From the NCBI GenBank assembly GCA_963662175.1, contig OY759217.1, forward strand, positions 16,618,562 to 16,682,561: a DNA stretch of 64,000 bases, written 5' to 3'. A program made the position numbers and the translations under genes. A model generated the notes under the pieces. That model was not told the origin of the DNA and searched no databases. It saw nothing but the letters and a program-made list of their open reading frames with translations. Positions 22,208 through 33,950 of this stretch are shown here, in pieces. Source of the DNA: Aradus depressus. Its lineage: Eukaryota; Arthropoda; Insecta; Hemiptera; Aradidae. The stretch's first letter is position 1; each line of letters opens with the position of its first letter.

Positions 22208-22350
22208 CTGATAATAATAGACAAGAAAACTAGACTGGGTAAATATCTACGACAAACAAATCCCTCTAAAGTATATATATATATATATATATATAGGGAT
22301 TTGTTTGTCGTAGTTATTTACCCAGTCTAGTTTTCTTGTCTATTATTATA
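22208..22350. repeat. inverted repeat around a TA microsatellite
   Basis: A left arm of about 55 bp (AGACAAGAAAACTAGACTGG ... ACAAACAAATCCCT) and its complement (AGGGATTTGTTTGTCGTAG ... CTTGTCTATTA) flank a (TA)n run at 22273-22295. A further (TA)n array follows at 22360-22455. It could extrude as a cruciform. Confidence 0.85.
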
Positions 22351-22355
22351 TACTA

Positions 22356-22413
<58 letters not shown>

Positions 22414-22455
22414 TAATATTTATCTCAATTAAGAGATATATATATATATACTATA

Positions 22456-22941
22456 TATATAATAATTATCTCAAATATTATTTAATTTATAATTCAATGT
22501 ACAAAACCTCGTGTGTGTTCACTCTCCGGGGCAAGATGCAAGACTCTTTCTAACTGGTTGATTGAGTGAGCGGAGAATCAGTCAACCAATATATAAACTA
22601 TTGATAATGAAGTGGAGTCCATTCCATATCATGGATCTAATCCATGTATGTGATCCATATGTGTAACCTTCGTTACAATACTAGAGCTACAAGCTCCGAT
22701 AATTATACGGCCCCATTTTCAGTTTTCAAACTATGGAATCCTAAAAAGAATTCTTATTAAATCTTTTAAAATTATTTACCTTTCCGGCCACACCTGTGAA
22801 CTCAAAGACAAAAAAGAAAAAAAAAACGTGACTACACAACTAAAATGGAAAAAATTAAAAGTTTTTCCATTTCAGACGTTGTTGGAAGATGGAGCAGCTA
22901 TTAACTAACCAAGGGGAAGAGAAGCAAAACAACAGAATTAC
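22456..22941. other. unassigned DNA
   Basis: No repeat family or gene is recognised. If the minus-strand exon at 22942 is real, this stretch is its downstream intron. Confidence 0.3.
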
Positions 22942-23097
22942 CTGAGCCTTGTCGAGAAAAATAAGGGTGGTAGGATTTGTGTGGAGGGCGGGCAGGTGGA
23001 CCTGGGGAGGGTTATCCTCCTTTAATTGTATATCCACCGTAATTCGGGGCGGAGGACATCTTCTAATGGGACTCCTTGCACCTGGAGCCCCGCACAT
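22942..23097 (-). CDS. candidate internal exon, unknown protein
   Basis: On the minus strand, a long pyrimidine tract (TTTTTTCCCACTGTTTTC ... ACTTTTGGCAAG) ends in AG directly before 23097. The open segment ends at 22942 with CTCAG followed by GTAATT, a fair splice donor. The 156 nt between them are exactly 52 codons with no stop: MCGAPGARSPIRRCPPPR then ITVDIQLKEDNPPQVHLPAL, HTNPTTLIFLDKAQ. GC is higher than in the flanks and composition looks protein-like (PPPR, HLPALHTNP). I do not recognise the family. No partner exons were identified, so a chance ORF or a decayed element remains possible. Confidence 0.35.
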
Positions 23098-23474
23098 CTT
23101 GCCAAAAGTATTAAAGAAAACAGTGGGAAAAAATACGCCTTCCAAGTGGTAGGCTTGAGGTATACTTTTCTTTCGTTAAACATGGTTGGCTTTGAATTTC
23201 CAGAGGTCTCTGGCAGTAATTTATATTATTATATTTTCCTCTGAGAAAGAAAATACCTGTGTTTGTGGCTAATAATTCGTCGGCCTTTAGGCTAAATGTT
23301 GTTCAGTATTGTTTGTCTTGGGAAGTTGTATCCAAAATGCATTTTGAATATGAGACATGTTGCACACTTGAATTATTCGAAAACTGAAATAGTGTTACAA
23401 AACAATTACATTTTTCATAGGTCATTCCTATTAAAACGTTTTCTATAAAAAATATATGTGACGTCTCCGACTTG

Positions 23475-24060
23475 TTCAGTATTCATTTCCTGATTGACTT
23501 GAGTTATCTACGGCTTGCTTAGAGTTGCTTGACTTGTGTAGTCTTCAGCTTGTTGAGTATTCATTCCCTAATTGACTTAGTCTCCAGCTTGCTGTGAATT
23601 GATTCCTTCAACGATTTGAGTAGTCTGCGGCTTGCTGAGAGTTGCTTGAGTAGTCTCCAGCTTGTTGAGTATTCATTCCCTAATTGACTTAAATAGTCTC
23701 CAGCTTGCTGTGAGTTGATTCCTTCAACGACTTGAGTAGTCTGCGGCTTGCTGAGAGTTGCTTGACTTGATTAGTCTCCAGCTTGTTGAGTATTCATTCC
23801 CTAATTGACTTAAATAATCTCCAGCTTGCTGAGTATTCATTCCCTAATTGACTTGAGTAGTCTGCGACTTTCTGAGAGTTGCTTGACTTGAGTAGTCTCC
23901 AGCTTGCTGAGTATTCATTCCCTAATTGATTTGAGTAGTCACCGACTTGCTAAGATTTGCTTGACTTGAGTAGTCTCCAACTTGTTGAGTATTCATTCCT
24001 GATTGACTTGAGTTGACTGCGACTTATCAAGTTTTCATGCTCTCGTTGACTTGATGTGTC
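23475..24060 (+). repeat. degenerate tandem array (CTTGAGTAGTCTCCAGC type)
   Basis: Alternating units of about 45 and 30 bp. The unit elements are GACTTGAGTAGTCTCCAGC, TTGCTGAGTATTCATTCCC, TAATTGA and CTGCGGCTTGCTGAGAGTTG. They form a higher-order period of about 75-120 bp, drifting towards the right end. Confidence 0.85.
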
Positions 24061-24984
24061 TTCATCTTGTAAGTACTCATCCCCTTATTAATGATATCGA
24101 TAAGCGATAATATCGGCACGCAAAGTATCGTATGTTCATCCCTTTTTAATTTAAAAATGTATTATCGATGAAAGCTATAAACGTTTTGTGAAGTAAATAA
24201 TATATAATGTAAAATATAAAAAAATCAAATAACAATAACTCTGACTCCATAACAGAGATGACCAAGAAGTTAATTTTTATTTTAAACAAATTCAAAACAA
24301 AAGAACTCGCTTGGCTAATAAAAATCTCTGAAGTGACCATAAACAGGACTTTCTTACAACCATCATTTATGTACAGATCACTTTCCCAGGTGTCGTCTTT
24401 ATGGGGATTTGAATTTAAATAGAAAATTTCATGTCGATTTTCATTTTCGTAATCTGGGAATAGGAATAACGTAATATTCCGGTTGAAATTCAACATCAAC
24501 AATTTCTGACCAATTTCCATAACTTCCCCTACTCTTGGTACTTGACTGGTTGAACGTTCGATTCCCTGACTTGTGTACACTACTTTGTTCTTCTGACTAC
24601 AATCACACACCCAGATCGCCCTCCCCTAACATCCGTTAAATCTCCCTTCCAGAACATCTCCAGCTGTCCTTGTCTGGTTTTCCAGGTAATTGTTGACTCC
24701 CTGTTCCTCCAAAAACTACCCTCACTCCCCCCCACGTGCCTCCCTTCACACCTTGCCACCTTGATGGACGTTTAGACTTTTCGGTCCTTTTTTTTTTTTT
24801 GTTACCTCCAGACTTGAATTCTTTTGTTAGATAAGTAAACACACCAGCTCAACATGCATTTGAGGAGACATTTTTCTCACCATTACTGATGCTGTCTATA
24901 ATAATATTTATTTCATGAGTGATAGTAGAGGTGAGATTTATCTTTATTCCGCTCCGGATTCCAAATAAAAAAAAACAATTTCTC
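24061..24984. other. mixed DNA: MITE terminus and repeat B pieces
   Basis: 24085-24146 has repeated ATCGAT/TATCG motifs ending TTCATCCCT, which is the complement of AGGGATGAAC seen at 33244. It looks like one end of a hAT-type MITE. 24395-24540 is a scrambled repeat B fragment; the long minus frame 24146-24610 is mostly its translation. No gene is seen. Confidence 0.4.
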
Positions 24985-25640
24985 TGATAGATATAGATAA
25001 CTCCCGATATAATTAATGTATCAATACAAAATTTTGTATGTAAATCCAGAACCCTCTAAAGACGACACCTATTGACGTTCCATCAAATCAGCCAAAGGAA
25101 AGGGGGGAATTAGGGGGGAGGCGTAACACAAAAACTATAATAACTTCAGCTGTAATGAATCTACCGACACAAAATTTCATATGTGAATTCAAAATCCCAT
25201 AAGTACGACACTTATAAATTTTCAGCGGACACGGCAAAAGGGAAGGGGTGATCAGGGAGGGACTCAAATCTAAAATTCTCTAATTATTGCCAATATAATA
25301 AATCTATTGGCCCTGAAGAGAGACGCCCGGTTGTGTCGTTGCTTGTCCCCTGGCCTGGTTGGGACGCTCACTGGGTGCCCCGGGGTCCTGTCCAGGGCCT
25401 CTCCGGTCGTCCCCCGGTCTCTCTACGGGATCTCATTCTGATTTGAACAGTCAGGCGTCAATAACCCTCGTGGTTTATATGTCTTAAAACAAAAAAAAAT
25501 AAAATAAATTTATCTACATAAAATTTATTATAAGGATTTAGGAGAACTATTTATGGAGAGCAATCTTTGAGACATAAGTCAGAAATTTCATAAGGTATTA
25601 TAATTTGTAATAGATGATATTTTCCCATAGAAATAAGAGG
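24985..25640 (-). repeat. composite of repeats B and D, second copy
   Basis: Repeat B in reverse (24985-25300), repeat D in reverse (25305-25495) and the TTATTATAAGGATTTAGG tail (25510-25640). The order is the same as at 11222-11720. The repeat D part is the most complete here. Confidence 0.7.
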
Positions 25641-27339
25641 TGTCTCACCGTAAAACTAAATAATAATATTACTGTAGTATTATGAGTATAGAAGCATGGA
25701 GAATAGTTTGTTTTCTCAAAGAACATAGGGTGTTCCTACTGATAGACAATCTGCGAAGACCGAACTAAAACTCATTTAATCCAATTAGGAACATTTCTCA
25801 ACTGTTCCAAAACCCTCAAACAGCCCTAAGGGAAAGTTCAGGGTAGCTCCGGACCTACACATATTTCTAAATATTTGTTCATCTTTCAGATAGTGATTGT
25901 CATGAAATCGTCTAAAATTTCGATCTATGTTGTTTTTACATAATTTGATACCTAGAAATAAATACTATACAAGTCACAATTGAATAAGAATTCAGAAAAT
26001 TCTTCTAATTAGAGAGATGTTTTGAGATGGCAATCGGCAATTTTTTTTTTTTTTTTAATAAGTTCTGTTGCGGTTTAATTATTGAAACAATTTAAATCTG
26101 AAAATTGGGTTTAATTAAAGATTTTTTTCTACAAGTCTACAAGCTTATATTTTACAAAAATTAAATACATAAAAAATTAGCATAAAACAAAAGACGATCG
26201 ACCCGTTATTTAGATTATGACGCTAAGACAAATGCAGTTTTTAGATTTAAAATCGGTTCATTTTTACTAGGCAAAAAAGGAGGGCAAAATTTACCCCCGT
26301 AAGTGCTGCCATCTCTTATCTTAGAAACACACTAAACTGCCTTCATACAAAATGATGTCTCCTGAAGATGAAAACATTATTTTAGTTTCGCACATTTCTG
26401 AAGGTAATTATGAGAAAACACCAAGTTATATATTAAGAAAAACAATAATTAAATTCATTAAAATGTTACAAAATTATTTTTAATTCAATAGAACAAAACG
26501 AAATACACCATCCTCTCATCGGTCTCAAATTATTTTAATTTTCACATTATAATTCTTTTAATGATAGACCAAAAAAGGAAGAAGATAATTGATAGATTAA
26601 AGAAGCGACAAGAAATAATGGGAAAATTACACGTTAAGAAATGGATGTCTTTCTGAAGATTAAAAAACTAGTTTAAAAAATATACTTTTTTTCTTGAATT
26701 AATATAATTATTACAGCAAAAACCATGACAACAGATACATTATGAGCTGTATCAATTTAATTATTGAGCTGAGTTTACGAAGCTCTTTCTTAGGCGACTC
26801 ATGTATTTCGTTGTACTCGTACTCCTCCTAAACCCCTTCACCGATCACATTGAAATTTGCCACGATGGTAGTGGACACGGTGACGATGGTTTACTATTAA
26901 AAAAATCTGAAATCGAACATACCACTGAGGAATAATCACCGAAAAACGAAATCCCAATTGAAAGACAAAATTCTCGAGCAAAATAGAATTTTTCGATTTC
27001 AAATGTAAAAATCCGGGCCAAGTCCTTTTCGGTTTACCATCGGACACCACTTTTTTTGAGCAGTTTCTTCACTATTCTAACGTACAAACTTCGACTTTTT
27101 TTCGATAAAAATATTCACAGCTGTTGTTGTCTACTATAAAGAACATACAAGGTGAGAAGTTACTGATAATTATTAAAACACTAACTGATTTTTTTAAACA
27201 GATGTGCCTGACTCAGCTCAAGTCAGTTTTTGCAAACAGCAGAATGTATTGCACACCTAGTGCTATTTGTATAAGATAATAGTGACGAATACTTAATTTT
27301 AATTAATAAAAGAAACTATATACAAATAAAATAAAAAAG
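25641..27339. other. AT-rich unassigned DNA
   Basis: No named repeat and no convincing gene. The minus frame at 26838-27050 has no family resemblance. A T run lies at 26041-26056. Confidence 0.3.
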
Positions 27340-28035
27340 TTGTCGTTGAATCACCTGCTATGTACCTCCCCAGAAGAATTAATCAGTAACGTTTTCACTC
27401 TCGCTCCAAAGCTAATCGACCGTTTGTTTGGGCTGACTCAATATTTACCTTACGTGGTGGCTTGCGAATTCTCATAATAAATTTTGTTGCGATACATTCA
27501 TTACATCGGCAGTTATTGGAGGATTGTAAGTCGAGCCCCTCTTCTCTGGTCCCCCCTTCCCTTCGATCGATTTTGTGGGAAATAATAGGCGCCAACCTTA
27601 TAAGATTGTGAATTTAAATATAGAATTTCATGTCGATACATTCATTACATCGGCCGGTATTGGAATTTTTGTGTTAAGCCTCTTCCGTAATTCCAACTTC
27701 CTTTCTGCTGATTCCGCTGAAAATCAAAAGATGTCATCCTTATGAGGCTTTGAATTCATATATAAAATTTCGTTTCAATACATTCATTACTACGGCAGTT
27801 ATTCAAGTTTTGCTGTTAAGCCTCCCCCCTAATCCTCCCTCCTCATTGGCCGATTTGGCTGAAAAACAATAGGTGTCGTAGGTGGTACTGGATACATATA
27901 ACATTATGTCGATAAATTCTTTCTTAGGAGTTATCGTGTGCACACACACACTCACACAGACAGACACTACATTTTTTTTTTAAATTTCCGTTGAAAACTG
28001 TAAACCGATTACATAAAATCCTCTATATATATCCC
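27340..28035 (+). repeat. repeat B copy, near full length
   Basis: Runs from TCGTTGAATCACCTGC and GTACCTCCCCAG to GTAAACCGATTACATAAAATC. Three successive internal units each have a CATTCATTAC..CGGC start, a C-rich block, CGCTGAAAATCAA and ATATAAAATTTC. The 3' end (CTGGGGAAGTA) is lost. Confidence 0.8.
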
Positions 28036-28179
28036 TAAAACCACAACCAGCCTTTTATCTTGCTTGAAAGTGTATTTTTTTACTGTTCAAACATCAAATT
28101 ACAGAAAAAATAAAATTTGTGCAACATTTCTAAAATTTGCCATTGGCCTACACAATGATCTAGTAAAATTTCACAAAAA

Positions 28180-28534
28180 CTTCCACATTTAATATGCTTT
28201 CCAAAGGTAGGTCAAATGATGCGATTCCTTAAATACTTTTGGTGAAGTTACATTTTGAAGATAGAAAAATGTGGTACGATGCAGTAATTCAAGAGGGAAG
28301 CCGATCAAAGCTTATTACAAAGATCATACTGAACATTGGACCCCACAACAGGGTTTACACTAGTACAAACAATGATTGTTCCTATTCAAATCGTGAATAT
28401 GTGGAGATGCACTTTCTGTATTGGCTCTGCAACGAAAACCACATTTTTCTATCTTCAAAATGCAATTTTTTACAAAAGTATTTGAGGAATCGCATCATTT
28501 GACCTACCGTTGGAAAGCGTATAAAATGTGGAAG
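28180..28534. mobile_element. MITE with about 95-bp inverted ends
   Basis: The left end (CTTCCACATTTAATATGC ... GAAGATAGAAAAATGTGGT) is the complement of the right end (ACCACATTTTTCTATCTTC ... ATAAAATGTGGAAG) with few mismatches. The unique core is about 160 bp. No coding capacity and no clear target duplication. Confidence 0.75.
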
Positions 28535-28554
28535 TTGCATCTCAACAACTAGAA

Positions 28555-28690
28555 GACCTGCGAAAAATCGTATTGCATACAAAGTATGTATTTTAGTTTT
28601 CCCTACAATATTACTTGTAAAGATTTTTGATTAGGTCATAAACATAAGCAGTATCTTGTAAAATGAATTTAGGCCCCATTTTATACTATA
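28555..28690 (-). repeat. repeat C fragment
   Basis: GACCTGCGAAAAATCGTATT ... TGATTAGGTCATAAAC ... GTATCTTGTAAAATG matches the reversed repeat C at 15680-15800. Confidence 0.7.
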
Positions 28691-28699
28691 TATATAAGA

Positions 28700-29449
28700 A
28701 TGTAAAATAAATAAAATATTATTAAGACTGTAGCCACAATATTGGAGACGCCTTATGTGGTTGTTTGTCACATTTGGAGGAAAGTATCCATGTATTTCTC
28801 CCATTGGTTTGCTTAGTCAACAACAAGTCTGGGATGTAGAAGCTGGCGTTATTAGATTGGTCTCATGTCCACCGCCACATCTGGCCAGTGACCACTACAT
28901 CTATTAGAGATCCCAGGGTGGACTCCTTGATATTCTGTGTCTGTTCTCTTCTCTTCCATATATCCCGTTACGTGATCCTTTCCCCTCCATATTGGCTCTG
29001 TTCCCCCCCCCCCCCCCCCCCCCTTCACGTTATTGTTCTGCCCCCTCTGCTAAGGGATGATATGTAAACCCCTCCCCCCTCCCCCCCTTCTCCCCATTCC
29101 TTCTGGACACTCGCCCTCCAATATCCACCGAAAGACTACATCTTAGCAGTTATTGGTTTTTCTTGAAGGAGAATCATTGGTCCCCTCACTGCCGTTTCAG
29201 ACCAGCTTGCATTCAAATTATCCTCCATTTTAATATAAAAAAAAAAAAATTCAAATATGTTTTCAGAGTTCAGAAGTCTTAGATTTTAAAATTTCCTTCA
29301 CAACAAGCTTCAAACTAATAATATTGTCAGAACATTTTAAAAACGAGGGCTGGTTCTAGGTTTTCTACCGCCGCAAGTTGATGAGAAATATCTCCACACA
29401 ATTTTTTCCTTGATGTACACTTTACAGCAATGTTATTTGAATGTTTTTG
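28700..29449. other. unassigned DNA with C tract
   Basis: C-rich block at 29005-29110 including an unbroken C run. Nothing else is recognised. Confidence 0.3.
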
Positions 29450-29605
29450 TAACTCATGCCCGGGCTATAACTATTGGGTAATATCGCGTACTACCTGAGC
29501 GCTCTGTCGCCTCCCTCTCTCTGGGCGATTTGGCTGAAAATCAGAAAACATGAAATTCCGAATTTTCGACAGATTACATAACTTCCCCTATACTTCGTAT
29601 AGCTG
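29450..29605. repeat. SINE-A scrap joined to repeat B 3' part
   Basis: 29450-29503 is reversed SINE-A (ACTCATGCCCGGGCTATAAC). At 29515 it switches to plus-strand repeat B (GGGCGATTTGGCTGAAAATC), ending ACTTCCCCTATACTTCGTATAGCTGA. Confidence 0.7.
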
Positions 29606-30514
29606 AAAGAGAATTGATTCGCTAGCGTTAATCTCTCCAGATTAGATTGAGTGCGTCTGTTACCATGAATCTTCATGGAATGCTCTGGTCGGACATCTAG
29701 GAGAGAAGAGCCTTCACATCAAATATAACATATAACACGACCGATAGATAAATGTGAGAATGATAATTATATATTTACTCATGGACCATTAAATAATGAC
29801 ATGAAAGTCTGACGTGCATTTGTCGAAGAGTGTATACAAATGTATTTTATTGACTTTGAACATCAAATGAACTTCTGTTGAGTACAATTTGTTCGGTTTA
29901 CATTTCACAGCTAGTCCGGAAATACAGCCATTACAATTGACCGTTTTAACGCACCGTTAAACCTGTCATAAAGTATTATAATTTGATTAGCTTGGCTGAC
30001 GTAACTCTATACCACACCCGGACAGGAAGTCGTAATTTTCAAAAAATTTAACACTCATAAAGAGAAAAAAAAGGAAGCGAAACAAAAAAAAAAGAAGCCC
30101 GAAGCCTTCTGTTGGTTGAACTCCACCTCGAGACCAACATATTAGTAACGGCCTCCAACTCAAATGACCTTTAGGGGCCATAGTTTAAATAAGTTATGGG
30201 CTCGAATCATTTATATTGAAATTGCCACTAATAATACTATTAGAAACCATGCAATGTATAAAAATGAATATGAAGTATGTTTAAATAAATGACACAACTG
30301 GCATTTTGTCGAGGTCAAAGACGGAAGCAGATGTTCAATATTTAATAATATTTATTATTAATACATTTTGATGGATTAGGTGGACTAGGACCTTGAAGAA
30401 GAGAACAATTTCAACAACAGGTAGTTTCTGCAACGAGTTTGCGTGTATGTTGCCAATCATACACACAGTGGTCCTTTATACACCCTAGTATACGGGTGAT
30501 GTGCCGCTGATTCG
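29606..30514. other. unassigned DNA
   Basis: No gene or named family is seen. An inverted-looking AT-rich piece around 30330-30370 is too short to classify. Confidence 0.3.
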
Positions 30515-30970
30515 AAATACCGCATCATAATAAACTTTGTGTCGATTCATTACATCGGCGGTTAATAGGATATTTGAGTCGAGCCCACTTCTCTGGTCGC
30601 TCCCCTCCCCTCCTTCTGATTCTGCTGAAAATTAATAGATTAAGGTGTTGGTCCTTATAAAGCTTTGAATTACCATATAAGATTTCATATCGATACATTC
30701 ATTACATCTGAAGTTATTGGGGTTTTTGAGTTAAGCCCTCCCCCCCCCCCCCCCCCCTCTCTGATCCCCCTATCCTGTTTTTCCGATTCCGCTGAAAATT
30801 AATAAGTGTTGTCCTTAGAGAGTTTTGGATACACATATGAAATTTCATGTTGATACCTTCATTCTATCGGGAGTTATCGTTATCACAAACACACACACAG
30901 ACAATTTTTTTCACTTTTGAAATCAATAGATTAGGGAACATGAAATTCTGTTGAAAACTCGACATCGACC
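30515..30970 (+). repeat. repeat B copy
   Basis: CATAATAAACTTTGTGTCG to GAAATTCTGTTGAAAACTCG, with three internal units and a C tract at 30739-30756. Confidence 0.8.
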
Positions 30971-31454
30971 TCGGCCTATTGGACATGAAAATAACAATTT
31001 CTTTATTTTTGTTCTGAGGTTTGACTTTGATTGGATTAATAATTGTGCCCAAGAAGTTTCTCAACGCTCCAACTGTAGCTGAAGATGAGAACGCTGAACT
31101 ATTACGACAAGTGACAGCTTACAAGAAGAGAAAACCTAAAAAAGCGAATTAATTTGATTTAAAATAAGTTGATAACACAGTGAATGGCTAATATTCAGCG
31201 TACATAATTCCAAAAAAAAAAGAAAAAGGTTTTCTTTGTTTTTATTCGTTTTCCTCTGTATCGGCACATATCGCAAAAATGTATTCAGAAAGTGGTAGAG
31301 AAATAGTAAAATTTGGAATTGGGGTTTTGAATTTTTTGACACATAACTTTCCCTATAGGTACTTTATTTTTTAAAAAGTTATCTAAAATATATTCTTTGA
31401 AAAAGTTTCTTATTCTCAACACTGATTTATATCGTTAAGAGCATAAGAAAATAT

Positions 31455-31770
31455 TTAAATCTCCAATCCTTTCAATTCAAAATTCTTCATACAATAGCCA
31501 ATGCTCCTTACTACGTCTCCAACAAAACTCTTCACATTGTCCTTAACGTATCTTTTGTCACTGAAGTTGCTAAATCCATTTTCCTCTCTTAGTTCATAAA
31601 TAATCTTCTAGACCGAGCCCTCAATTCTGCCATACTTTTCCCAACGACGGCTTAAGCGTCAATGGCCTAGAGACTTTCTTAGCAGTAGCAGTGACAGTGA
31701 TTAGTTACAAATGTGAGAAACTCAATGACTAGGGAGGTCACCACTGGGTGATTTTTCCCCTCTTGAAATA
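31455..31770 (+). pseudogene. Jockey-type LINE C terminus, second copy
   Basis: Reads QSFQFKILHTIANAPYYVSN then KTLHIVLNVSFVTEVAKS and a stop. It is homologous to the copy at 10029-10345 and shares its 3' UTR. The frame is shorter here and breaks after SIFLS. About 85-90% similar by eye to the first copy. Confidence 0.8.
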
Positions 31771-31814
31771 TGAGAAATATTTTCTACATTAAAAATTACT
31801 TTATAACATTTCTT

Positions 31815-32168
31815 TTAGGTTAGGTTAGCTTTTATGACTCATGCCCGGGCTTTTAACTACGAGGTCATATCGCCTACTACCAGAGCGCTCTTTCGTCACT
31901 CTGGTGGACATGAGCCCAACTCTACAGTAGGAGTCCTAAATTTTGCCTACCCTAAATTTTTATTCACATGGGGTAGGGGGGGTCTTTAACGAGTACCAGA
32001 CATCGTACAGGCTCGGGACCATCGCTTAACGTCCCATCCGAAGGACGGTGTGCTTTAAGTTTATTTTACCTCACAGATAAAATAAACTAAGGGCCTCGGT
32101 CGGGTTTGGAACCCACGATCTTGTGGTCAGAAGACAAGCACGCATACCATTGAGCTACCGCCGCCCTC
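31815..32168 (-). repeat. SINE-A copy, full length with target duplication
   Basis: On the minus strand: head GGCGGTAGCTCAATGGTATGC, B box GGTTCCAAACC-like, full body and a CCTAA-type tail (AGGTTAGGTTAG on the plus strand). ACATTTCTT occurs at both 31806-31814 and 32169-32177, a 9-bp target duplication. Confidence 0.9.
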
Positions 32169-32177
32169 ACATTTCTT

Positions 32178-33186
32178 ATATACATTTACATCATGTATAG
32201 AACGTTACAAATGTCCATATGTGATAGTAATTTTATTTTATTTTCTATATAACTTTCATTGAAAATTTCATTTTATTTTCAATGAATACGATTTTTATAA
32301 TAAAGAGGTTGGTTAAAGAGGAATTGGTTACAAATTCGGGTAAAAATATATTGGAACGGTTTGGCGGACTTTGGACGGCTTTGAACAGCGTTAGTTTTTA
32401 CATCTAAATTAATGCTTACACTTCGAAATTATTTTAAATTGCCATAAATTAATTAAAATTGCGATCTGAATTGCTGAGTTTTTGACGATGTTAATTATTA
32501 AATAATTATTTCTCACGCTTTTCTAAAAGTTTAAGAGAAAACGCACTGTGTCCATGAGTTACCAACTGACTACTCAAAAAAGGGTAATAAATTTCAATAA
32601 TAATATTTAATTAATAATAACAATAATTACTGTCTTTATTATCTGAGACTAGTTTTGAATTTTATGACTTATGGCTACCTGAGATAAGTGGCCAATTAGA
32701 GAGCTAATGTCCAAAGATGGCTGCCCCAAAACGCTATCTTTCATCCACAGCAAGAAACTAAATGATAGGAGAAGGCACGTAGCCTAGGATGTCTTGTAGT
32801 TCCGTTGTCTCTCCCCTTAAGAAACTTGACCCCTTCTTATCAGAAATGCCCAAGTCAGGTCTGTTTACCCCTTCTTCAATTAATCACTCGTCGTTTTGCT
32901 CCGGAAATGGTCCTTCAATTTTGCCATTAGTGCTCTCCGCCTGCTCTTAGCTCTAATTGCATTATTTAATTAAACAAAAAAAAAAAAAAAAAAAAAACTT
33001 TTCAGAACCTCACAACTAATAATTATACTACTTCCTATTATTAACAAAAATAAAAGTTATGAAAAAGTTGAATTAATTAACTGTAATATTGTATAACCTT
33101 CATAACGGAAATAGACTAAGAAATTTACATATTGTTTCTCAAACGAAGCCTCAGTTATCTGTCGCAAAGTTTCAATTTAAAAAAGA
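32178..33186. other. AT-rich unassigned DNA
   Basis: No gene. An A run lies at 32977-32998. 32690-32950 is less AT-rich but unrecognised. Confidence 0.3.
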
Positions 33187-33243
33187 AAGTTAGTTATTGT
33201 GACTCATGCCCGGGCTTTAAATACGAAGTCATAGCGTATATTA
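33187..33243 (-). repeat. SINE-A 3' scrap
   Basis: AGTTATTGTGACTCATGCCC and GGGCTTTAAATACGAAG. The copy breaks at TAGGGATGAACGACATATCG, a MITE-like terminus that probably interrupted it. Confidence 0.65.
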
Positions 33244-33576
33244 CTAGGGATGAACGACATATCGATAAATTCAATATTGAAATATCGGTTAAAAATTTAA
33301 AAATAAAAATAGTAATATATCAAAAAAATATATACCTATACATATAGATTAATTACGATTCATGGCTGCTAAATAATATCTAATCCATATTATTTATTTG
33401 TTTATATGGACGGTGGACTAGCCGACCAGTTTAAGAATAATTATTTATATTTTTGATTTTGTAATTTATATTGAAATATTTGTTGAATTTTTTAGAAAAT
33501 GTAGAAAAATGATATCGGTTTTTTCTTCATCATTAATACAATATGGAGGGGTTTGGATAGGAAATCTAATTGATTT

Positions 33577-33590
33577 TACCCAGACAGTAG
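33577..33590 (+). repeat. SINE-A target duplication, left
   Basis: TACCCAGACAGTAG; the identical 14 bases recur at 33937-33950. Confidence 0.9.
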
Positions 33591-33936
33591 AGGGCGCCGG
33601 TAGCTCAGTGGTATGCGTGCTTGCCTTCTAAGCTCAAGATCGTGGGTTCGAAACCCGACCGAGGCCTTTTAGTTTATTTTATTTGGGAGGTAAAATAAAC
33701 TTAAGCACGCCGTCCTTCGGATGGGAAGTTAAGCGATGGTCCCGAGCCTGTACGATGTCAGGTACTCGTTAAAGACCCCTATCCTAGGTGAATAAAAATT
33801 TAGGGTAGGCAAAATTTAGGACTCCCACAGTAGAGTCGGGCTCATGTCCACCAGAGTGACGAAAGAGCGCTCTGGTAGTAGGCGATATGACCTCGTAGTT
33901 AAAGCCCGGGCATGAGTCATAAAACCTAACCTAACC
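33591..33936 (+). mobile_element. SINE-A, full-length reference copy
   Basis: A 346-bp tRNA-derived SINE flanked by an exact 14-bp duplication. The head carries an RNA polymerase III A box (TAGCTCAGTGG, 33601-33611) and B box (GGTTCGAAACC, 33645-33655). It lies in a cloverleaf-like stretch with a TCT triplet in the anticodon position, so a tRNA-Arg-like origin is possible. The body includes GCCGTCCTTCGGATGGGA, GCCTGTACGATGTCAGG, AGAGCGCTCTGGTAGTAGGC and GCCCGGGCATGAGTCAT. The 3' tail is CCTAA repeats instead of poly-A. SINEs carry no protein and are mobilised by a partner LINE. About 20 copies occur in this window, the densest family here. The intact boxes and perfect duplication mark this copy as young. 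Confidence 0.95.
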
Positions 33937-33950
33937 TACCCAGACAGTAG
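33937..33950 (+). repeat. SINE-A target duplication, right
   Basis: Exact second copy of TACCCAGACAGTAG. Confidence 0.9.

Noticed and set aside
24146..24610. 154-residue minus-strand open frame
   Set aside because: Its central part translates repeat B sequence (for example the ATGAAATTTTC..CAAATCCCCAT landmarks) and the remainder is hydrophobic AT-rich noise.
33601..33664. Stand-alone tRNA gene
   Set aside because: A and B boxes are good, but the sequence continues into the SINE-A body and is flanked by a 14-bp target duplication. It is the head of a SINE.
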